From Thiomonas sp. FB-Cd (GTDB taxonomy: Bacteria; Pseudomonadota; Gammaproteobacteria; Burkholderiales; Burkholderiaceae_C): DNA of 64,000 nucleotides. The DNA is taken from contig NZ_JPOE01000005.1 of the NCBI RefSeq assembly GCF_000733775.1, positions 1,493,315 to 1,557,314 on the forward strand, in the 5' to 3' direction. This document shows positions 57,946-64,000 of the stretch, piece by piece. The position numbers were made by a program, and so were the translations under genes. Position 1 is the stretch's first letter. Every line of letters starts with the position of its first letter. Below the pieces are notes generated by a model. The model did no database searches, was not told the origin of the DNA, and saw only the letters and a program-made list of their open reading frames with translations.

Positions 57946-58224
57946 ATGATTCGCACGTTTCGCCATGCCGGGCTTGAAACCTTTTTCAACACGGGAAGCA
58001 AGGCGGGCGTTCAGCCGCACCACGAAAAGAAGCTGCGCATCCTGCTGACCGCGCTGGACAACGCCAAAAGCCCGCGCGATATGAATGCGCCAGCATGGCG
58101 ACTGCACCCGCTCACGGGAGATATGACCGAGCATTGGTCAGTATGGGTGAATGGCAATTGGCGCATTACGTTTCGATTCACGGGCGAAGATGCGGAGCTT
58201 GTGGACTATCAGGATTACCACTAG
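57946..58224 (+). CDS. higB: HigB-type mRNA interferase toxin
   Basis: 92 residues of the RelE/HigB fold: MIRTFRHAGLETFFNTGSKAG, MNAPAWRLHPLTGDMTEHWSVWVNGNWRITFRF and a C-terminal DYQDYH. Toxin-first order with the antitoxin 9 bases later is standard for higBA. It cleaves mRNA on the ribosome when free. Confidence 0.93.
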   Translation: MIRTFRHAGLETFFNTGSKAGVQPHHEKKLRILLTALDNAKSPRDMNAPAWRLHPLTGDMTEHWSVWVNGNWRITFRFTGEDAELVDYQDYH

Positions 58225-58233
58225 GGGAACGAT

Positions 58234-58518
58234 ATGAGCATGATGCACAACCCAGCGCACCCCGGCGAAGTGCTGCGCGAATGGCTGCCCGAGGGGATGA
58301 CGGTAACGCAGGCCGCCGAAGAATTGCACATTGCCCGCGTGACGCTTTCCAAGGTGCTGAACGGGCAGGCTGGCATTTCCGCAGTCATGGCCCGCCGCCT
58401 TGCCGCATGGCTGGGCACTTCGCCCGAATCGTGGCTAGGCATGCAAGCCGCTTGGGACTTGTGGCAAGCCCGCAAGGTGCGCCTGCCGAATATCAAGCCC
58501 ATGCAACGGGCCGCCTGA
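58234..58518 (+). CDS. higA: HigA-type antitoxin
   Basis: 94 residues with an XRE helix-turn-helix of the VapI/HigA type: NPAHPGEVLREWLPEGMTVTQAAEELHIARVTLSKVLNGQAGIS. It neutralises HigB and represses the operon. Confidence 0.93.
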   Translation: MSMMHNPAHPGEVLREWLPEGMTVTQAAEELHIARVTLSKVLNGQAGISAVMARRLAAWLGTSPESWLGMQAAWDLWQARKVRLPNIKPMQRAA

Positions 58519-58878
58519 CAGTTTCGCGCCAGACTTCCGCGACGGCGGGAAAAGCAGGGGCGTTCGCTCGCCACTGGCAGATTGCGGTCGATCCTCTCAT
58601 AGGGCGATGAACGAGCACGCTCACCGACTCGGGGACTGTAGCCGGGCAGCACAGGGTGGTGCAGCGGATGGTCATAGTGACTTGACCTGAGGAAATCATG
58701 CAAATCCTATTTACCATGAGTGGAGCGACGATCCTTCGGTGGACGGGAAGGGTTTGCTCTGCCTACGCTATGCAGTATCAGTCGGGCACAGCAGCCCTTC
58801 CGCACGAAGGTGATGTCTCGCTGTTTCTCAAAACATCGTTGAGCACGAAGTGGGCACCGTGCCGAAAATGAGTAGGAA

Positions 58879-58915
58879 TAAAAAAAGCCAGGCACCGCTA
58901 AGTGCTTGGCTTTAT
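58879..58915 (-). terminator. Rho-independent terminator after the tRNA remnant
   Basis: On the minus strand AAGCCAAGCACT and GGTGCCTGGCTT pair around a 4-base loop and are followed by a run of seven T. It directly follows the tRNA 3' half and is probably the original tRNA gene terminator. Confidence 0.82.
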
Positions 58916-58928
58916 TAAAGAAATCTTT

Positions 58929-58971
58929 GTTGCGGGGGCAAGATTTGAACTTGCGACCTTCGGGTTATGAG
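58929..58971 (-). tRNA. 3' half of a tRNA(CAU), probable attachment-site scar
   Basis: The minus strand reads CTCATAACCCGAAGGTCG then CAAGTTCAAATCTTGCC and CCCGCAAC: anticodon loop with CAT, variable loop, T arm and acceptor 3' strand of a tRNA-Met type gene. The D arm and 5' acceptor are missing; the upstream sequence does not fit a tRNA. Integrases often target this half of a tRNA gene, leaving such a copy at the far element end. Confidence 0.82.
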
Positions 58972-59346
58972 AGTGATGATGCCGGGTGCGTGCATTTGGC
59001 GTTTTTCGGCATAAATCGTCTATAAACAATAGGTTAGTGAAGTCTCTGCTGCGCTGCATGGGCGTCCTTGACGCCGCACTGCGGTGCATTATGCCGATCA
59101 ATGCCGCTATTTGGTTAAGATTAGCATAAATCAAAAGTTCACATGTTTGACCTTCGGTGTCGTTGTCGACGCGGAGCCTGCCAGTGCTGTCGTCTTCGAT
59201 ATATGGCAGGGCTTTACGCCTGATTCCTGGAAGAGATACAGCCGATGGTCCGGCGCTGAGGGCTTCACTGTGCGCAGAGCTTTATCATCACTATCGTGGC
59301 CAAACGTTAATAGTGGACGTGGCTATGTTCACTCGTGAGAATAACC

Positions 59347-60510
59347 ATGCAGCGCGGAGAGACGGGACAATTTGAGGTCGCAAGCACCGCGGGCGAGGTC
59401 GTACACGCCTTCATCCCGACACCGTTGCCGCCGGTCCCGCCGCTGGATCTGACCGGGCAGCGACAGAAGCGACTCGAAGCCTCGCTGCTGGCCTGCGGCC
59501 GGCTTGACGGCATCGCGGCGATGTTGCCTGATCCGGACCTCTTCCTATACACCTATGTGCGCCGCGAGGCCGTGCTCTCCAGCCAGATCGAAGGAACACA
59601 GTCGTCGCTGTCCGACCTGCTGCTGTTCGAGCTGGAGGATGTGCCGGGTGTCCCTCTGGACGACGTGGTCGAGGTTTCCAACTATGTCGCGGCACTCGAG
59701 CATGGCCTGACGCGCCTTCGCGGTGGCTTTCCGCTGTCCAATCGGCTGATCCGCGAGGTGCATGAGAAGCTCCTGGCGCGCGGCCGAGGGGCGGACAAGC
59801 AGCCAGGCGAATTCCGTCGCAGCCAGAATTGGATCGGCGGAACCCGGCCGGGCAACGCGCTGTTCGTGCCCCCGCCACCCAACCTCGTCGAAGCATGCAT
59901 GGCCCAGCTCGAGGTCTTCCTCCATGCCGACGATGACGGCTTGCCTACGCTGGTACGGGCGGCATTGGCGCATGTGCAGTTCGAAACCATCCACCCCTTT
60001 CTCGACGGCAACGGGCGGGTTGGACGTCTGCTGATCGCCTTGATTCTGTTCGAGTCGAACGTCCTGCGACAGCCGCTGCTGTACCTGTCGCTGTTTTTCA
60101 AGCAGCATCGCGAGGAGTATTACCGCTTGCTGGGCCTCGTACGCACGTCCGGCGACTGGGAGTCGTGGCTCGACTTCTTCCTGGATGGGGTGGCACAGAC
60201 CGCTGGCCAAGCCGTCGAGACCGCGCACCGGCTGCTGGCTCTGTTTCGCGACGATGCTGCTCGTGTGCAGGACCTCGGTCGGGCCGCTGCGAGCGCGTTA
60301 CGTGTGTTCGACGCGTTGCGTGCACGACCCCTGAGCAGCATCGGCACCATCGTCGAGCGCACGGGTGCGGCCTATCCCACCGTCGCTCGGGCCGTTGAGT
60401 CCCTTGAAACTCTTGGCATCGTTCGCGAAGTGACTGGTCGCAAGCGCGAGCGCGTGTTCGGCTACACGCACTATCTGGACATCCTCAACGAAGGCGCTGA
60501 ACCCTTGTGA
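59347..60510 (+). CDS. fic: Fic-domain protein (AMPylase)
   Basis: 387 residues. Catalytic motif HPFLDGNGRVGR starts at His216; an N-terminal inhibitory helix has SSQIEG (S78xxxE82G83), the class II self-inhibition motif. A C-terminal winged helix (SIGTIVERTGAAYPTVARAVESLETLGIV) follows. The domain layout equals the Shewanella-type Fic (DUF4172/Fic_N) proteins. The ATG at 59347 is preferred over GTG 59335. It lies within the putative element right of the att scar. Confidence 0.93.
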   Translation: MQRGETGQFEVASTAGEVVHAFIPTPLPPVPPLDLTGQRQKRLEASLLACGRLDGIAAMLPDPDLFLYTYVRREAVLSSQIEGTQSSLSDLLLFELEDVPGVPLDDVVEVSNYVAALEHGLTRLRGGFPLSNRLIREVHEKLLARGRGADKQPGEFRRSQNWIGGTRPGNALFVPPPPNLVEACMAQLEVFLHADDDGLPTLVRAALAHVQFETIHPFLDGNGRVGRLLIALILFESNVLRQPLLYLSLFFKQHREEYYRLLGLVRTSGDWESWLDFFLDGVAQTAGQAVETAHRLLALFRDDAARVQDLGRAAASALRVFDALRARPLSSIGTIVERTGAAYPTVARAVESLETLGIVREVTGRKRERVFGYTHYLDILNEGAEPL

Positions 60511-60560
60511 TGTTCTAGCGCCGTCACATCTCCGATGACCTTCACTCTCGGCTCCTAGTC

Positions 60561-61277
60561 ATGCAACCGCAAAGCCACGAAAGAGGCAGTGCGATCAAAC
60601 TCGGCGCGCGTCGCTTTCGATGGGAGATCGTCAGACTCAGCGCAATTCGGGGTCTCCACCAGGCGATTCCAAACGACGTGGCCGCCGGCTATCCTGGTAC
60701 AGAGGATGATGTGCTGGCATTGACCACAGATGGAATCAGCCTTCTATTGCATCTGCATCCCCTGATCTTGCAGCAGGCCGGAAAGAGGGTGAGCAAGGGC
60801 TTCGTTGTCATTGGTGGGTTGAACACGTGGCAAGCCCTTCAGCCGTGGCATGCGGCCAGGATGCGGCTTGAGTCGATCGAGTCCAGCCGCCTCAGTGATC
60901 AAGAGTGCGTCGCCACCCAGCAGATTTCTACACCCAACGCGGGCAAAGATCGATCACGCGCCGCTTGTTCCGTGCTCGAACCGCTCATCGAAGAAGTTCC
61001 GGCGCTCGTCATATCCAGCAAACTCGACGACGATGACATCGCTCGGTTGGCCCTCGCCGAGCGATGGCTCTTGGCCGCCAGTGTTGCACCCAAGCGGAGG
61101 ATCGGCCGTGAATTGACCGCTCTTCATGGGCAAGCAAAGACACTGGGCCTTATCGACGAACTCACACCGCAGCTGCGGACTTTTACGGCATTGGCCCGCG
61201 TATTGGGTGTGACGACCCAGGGCCTACGGAAACAGCGCAGCGATGTAGACAGCAGCGACGATGGTGCAGACGCCTGA
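60561..61277 (+). CDS. Hypothetical protein A of the right-hand element
   Basis: 238 residues, MQPQSHERGSAIKLGARRFRWEI. No recognised domain. The middle has GKRVSKGFVVIGGLNTWQAL, the sort of strand-turn seen in ParB-like or small nucleotide proteins, and the C-terminus is acidic. It overlaps the next gene by 17 bases, so they are one unit. Confidence 0.6.
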   Translation: MQPQSHERGSAIKLGARRFRWEIVRLSAIRGLHQAIPNDVAAGYPGTEDDVLALTTDGISLLLHLHPLILQQAGKRVSKGFVVIGGLNTWQALQPWHAARMRLESIESSRLSDQECVATQQISTPNAGKDRSRAACSVLEPLIEEVPALVISSKLDDDDIARLALAERWLLAASVAPKRRIGRELTALHGQAKTLGLIDELTPQLRTFTALARVLGVTTQGLRKQRSDVDSSDDGADA

Positions 61278-62418
61278 GACAGAACCCGCGAGCCGAGCCA
61301 CGGGCGCGATCGAGCGGTTGTCCCGGTTGTGTGGCCACGATGCGGACGTCAATGCATTGCTGGAATGGATTGAGCCGCCCGCATCGGCACAAGCGTTGCC
61401 ACTGGTCCTCGAGGGCCTGCGCGATCTGTTGCCAGTCATGCGCGATCTTGCAGCGGACAAGCCGGACTTGTTCGACGTTGTTGACAACGCGAAATTCGAT
61501 GCGCTGAGAAGTGGCCTCGAAGAAATTGCCCCTGTCCTTCGCAACCTCCCAGCAGAGCTGGAACTGGCTGAAGTCCGTCCATCGCCTCGGCGCCCCAAGC
61601 AACCGTTCCGCGGGGTGATGTCAGGGTATCCCTTGTATACCCTGATCGGGACATGGCGGCATTTTGAAGCACGCGATGCCAAAGCCAAGACCATGCGGCC
61701 CGCCCTGGCTGCCATTGTCTTGTTTGCGAAGGTGCGCAGTGTCATGCAGCACGGGGCTGACGATGGCGCGACTCCCCTGTATGCCGGAGCCAAGGCTGCA
61801 CGGCAAATGCTCGAAAGTGCAGCGATCCCCGAATCGTGGAGCATGTCGTTATCTGGCCTGATTGACGGCATTCGCGGGAGCGAAGCACAGTACCGCAGTG
61901 TCGCGGACGAGGGTGTACGCCATGCAGAACTGCGACGCCTGGTCGAGCCAGTTCTAAGAGCTCGCGGCCTGATCGCCGAGCGGCCTCCCAATGGCGCGCC
62001 CGAAGACCACGTCGTCGTCATCGAGCTGCAGCAGGCGCTGCCGACGGATCGCATTGACGTGCAGCGGGAGCTCCGCCTCCACACCAGCACCAAGGACGAT
62101 CTCGAACGGGATGGGCTGACCCCGGGTGAGTTCGACACGGCGGAGGAGTACATCGAGTGGACTGAGTATGGGGAGGACTGGGATGCCGAGGCGAGCCCTG
62201 CAGGGATCGAGTTAGAGCCATTGGAGCGGAGTCTCGCGGAGCAGGTCATTCGAGCCCGGAGTCTGATTGGGCGGCGCGAACGGGCCGCCCAGCTGCTCGC
62301 CTGCGACTGGATACGCCCGGCTGACGTTGAGATCGCAGCGCTGTGGGCGACTCTGAAGCTTCGGCCGACAGCAAGCCCTGACGATCAGGAACGGGAAATC
62401 AGAGCACTGCTGCCGTGA
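61261..62418 (+). CDS. Hypothetical protein B of the right-hand element
   Basis: 385 residues, largely helical and charged, no recognised motif. Overlap with gene A and the 38-base distance to the integrase start suggest an operon of element functions, possibly integrase partners. Confidence 0.6.
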   Translation: MVQTPETEPASRATGAIERLSRLCGHDADVNALLEWIEPPASAQALPLVLEGLRDLLPVMRDLAADKPDLFDVVDNAKFDALRSGLEEIAPVLRNLPAELELAEVRPSPRRPKQPFRGVMSGYPLYTLIGTWRHFEARDAKAKTMRPALAAIVLFAKVRSVMQHGADDGATPLYAGAKAARQMLESAAIPESWSMSLSGLIDGIRGSEAQYRSVADEGVRHAELRRLVEPVLRARGLIAERPPNGAPEDHVVVIELQQALPTDRIDVQRELRLHTSTKDDLERDGLTPGEFDTAEEYIEWTEYGEDWDAEASPAGIELEPLERSLAEQVIRARSLIGRRERAAQLLACDWIRPADVEIAALWATLKLRPTASPDDQEREIRALLP

Positions 62419-62456
62419 CATTGTGGACGGGCAGGCCGGTTCAGGAGGTCGCAAGG

Positions 62457-63772
62457 ATGCAGATCATCAACCGGCGTGAAAAGGCGCCGAGCAGTGGTCG
62501 GCAGGCCTGTTGATGTGGGCCATCGATACCCGCGATCTGGCCGCCTCGGTGCTGCGTCCAGTCGGCCAACCCAAGCATCGCGGCATCGACCTTGGCCAGG
62601 CCTTGCCAACCGTTGACCGTATCACGCTCGATGTGGATGAGCTCCTCGGTGACTTTCTCGTCGTCTTGCCCAATGCGGCTTCGCTGGCTTCGTCTGAGCG
62701 GGTTCGAGCGGCCATGGCGTTCGCCACGCCGACGAAGACCTTGATCGAAGCAGCGCGGAGTTGGGTACGCGAGCACGCAAAGCAGGAGCACGGTCGCCTC
62801 ACCTTGGCGATGGTCGAGACGTGGATGTTCAGATGCATCGTTGAGCACCGTCGCGACCATGCACTCGCCAGTTTGTTGACGGGGAGGCCGCATCAACTTG
62901 CCGACACCGGTTTGCATTACCTCTGCGTCAGTGCAGACGAGGCCGCGCAATGGCTTCGCGCTGAACAGCGGCAGAGGTTGGCCGAATTGAGTCGGGCGGC
63001 GCTCCCCATTCCTATGCCATCGCCGAGGACAGAGAAATCCGGGCGCAGATCGGTAAAGCGGTGACCACAGTCGTTGGTGCACGGGTTGTGCCCCGACTCG
63101 AAGTGATCCATCGCATGGTTCGGTCACTGCGGAAGGAACTGGATTTGCAACGGGGCATGCCGATGGCCAGCGATGCCGCTTGAAATTGCACAACGCCTAC
63201 ACGCAGTATGTGCATGCGATGCTTCGTTTTGCCCTTGGGATGCGTGACGTGGGACAACCGTTGCCCAATTGGGAGCGCATCGACACGAAGAACATGGTCG
63301 TGCTGCTGAGCGACAAGGATGATGTGGCCAGCACGGCCACACGAATCGCGCCGCTTTGCCCCACCCTTTCCCGGCAGCTCCAGCTTTACGCGAAGCACTG
63401 GCGCGCGACTTGGGCGAAGTTGCTCTCACACTCATGCGATAGCCTGCCTCCGGTGTTGTTCTACCTTTTGCGCAAGGCTCGCATGTCCAGGTGATCGAGC
63501 GCCCCACTGCGGAGATGCGGCAGCAATTCAAGCTTCTAACGGGCTACGGTCTGCCGCTGAATTCAAGTCGCCACTGGCTGCGGACGCGCCTCGCACAGGA
63601 GGGCGTGCCAGGCGAGATGATCGAAGCTTTCATGGGGCACTGGCAGCGAGGCGCTGAGCCGTGGGGACGGTATAGCGCTCTGCCTGCGCGGGTGGTGACC
63701 GAGACCTTGCGCCCAACGTTGGAAAAACTCGTGTGCGAGGCGGGTTTCAGCGCGCTAAGAGGCTGGGCATGA
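62457..63772 (+). pseudogene. Large site-specific integrase, broken by several frameshifts
   Basis: AGGAGG lies 8 bases before the ATG at 62457, yet that frame stops at 62513. Related text continues in frame 2 (62480-~63000), frame 1 (~63001-63183, SYAIAEDREIRAQIGKAV), frame 3 (63180-63494, NAYTQYVHAMLRFALGMRD) and frame 2 again (63491-63772). The last piece, LNSSRHWLRTRLAQEGVP and FMGHWQRGAEPWGRYSAL, is a tyrosine-recombinase end with Arg, His and Tyr in place. Either decay or sequencing indels. Confidence 0.62.
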
Positions 63773-64000
63773 CAGGGTCCGCTTGGGGTGGTTTCGACAT
63801 CGATCCCATTGCTGTTTCAGGGGCAGCCTCAGACATTCGGCGCCGGCGAGAGGCCAGCGAAACCCGGCGCGTTGACGTGCAAAGCACGGTGCGTGCATGG
63901 ATCGAAGATGGGGGACATCGTTCCTGGCTCGAGGGCAGATGGGCCTTACCGTAGACGCGCAACATGTCAAGGCGCTGCGCGCGAAGATTGACCTGGTCTA
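63773..64000. other. Right edge, unresolved
   Basis: Several short frames run here, none with a recognised motif. A gene may begin near the edge and continue outside the window. Confidence 0.4.

Larger units (their letters stand above)
58519..59346. other. 828-base region without protein gene, holds att scar and terminator
   Basis: No convincing coding sequence. It contains the tRNA remnant and its terminator (listed separately). From ~58975 to 59110 the DNA is notably AT-richer than its surroundings, fitting the end of an imported element. Confidence 0.5.

Noticed and set aside
58929..58971. Complete tRNA gene
   Set aside because: The 5' acceptor strand and D arm are absent, so it cannot fold as a tRNA.

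Overview
This window comes from a GC-rich beta-proteobacterium, most likely of the order Burkholderiales. The call rests on the gene families and their arrangement (lldR-lldP-lldD, boxR-boxC-boxB-boxA with a bclA-type ligase, ureABCEFG with urtABCDE, Anbu cluster) and not on any marker gene. Long antisense ORFs are everywhere, as expected at this GC content, and are not genes. Most of the window is a catabolic and nitrogen-scavenging chromosome segment; the right-hand ~6 kb is mobile or decaying accessory DNA.

Left part (1-7.2 kb): a truncated SDR-like gene, an L-lactate module (FMN lactate dehydrogenase, lactate permease, divergent FadR-type regulator with two palindromic operators), a MarR regulator, and a D-amino-acid dehydrogenase with its divergent Lrp/AsnC regulator. 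7.2-14 kb: an Anbu (ancestral proteasome-like peptidase) locus with a circularly permuted ATP-grasp protein, an alpha-E protein and a divergent transglutaminase/DUF2126 protein. 14.2-27 kb: cyanase, a CbiX-type chelatase, the urease operon ureABCEFG, the divergent urea ABC importer urtABCDE behind a good sigma-54 promoter, and a detached ureD. 27.2-28.4 kb: a small ABM monooxygenase and a haloacetate (fluoroacetate-type) dehalogenase. 28.8-39.5 kb: aerobic benzoyl-CoA (box) pathway genes with BoxR, a DUF4863 protein, benzoate-CoA ligase and two alpha/beta hydrolases.

39.5-56.7 kb is the most interesting region. Two transcription units face each other. Each starts with a sigma-54 (-24/-12) promoter, then a guanidine-I (ykkC) riboswitch, then a NitT/TauT-type ABC substrate-binding protein. 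The plus-strand unit encodes ABC transport, two DUF1989 carboxyguanidine deiminase subunits, a urea/guanidine carboxylase and allophanate hydrolase: the known guanidine assimilation route. The minus-strand unit encodes a second binding protein, a membrane fatty-acid-desaturase-type di-iron enzyme, two SDRs, a creatininase, a biuret/guanylurea-hydrolase-like cysteine hydrolase, a metallo-beta-lactamase-fold hydrolase and an unknown protein. I infer an uncharacterised upper pathway that converts a substituted or cyclic guanidine to intermediates finished by the first unit.

57-64 kb: a VOC protein, an integrase remnant, a HigBA toxin-antitoxin pair, the 3' half of a tRNA(CAU) with its terminator (a probable att scar), then an element with a Fic protein, two unknown proteins and a frameshifted large integrase that continues past the right edge.
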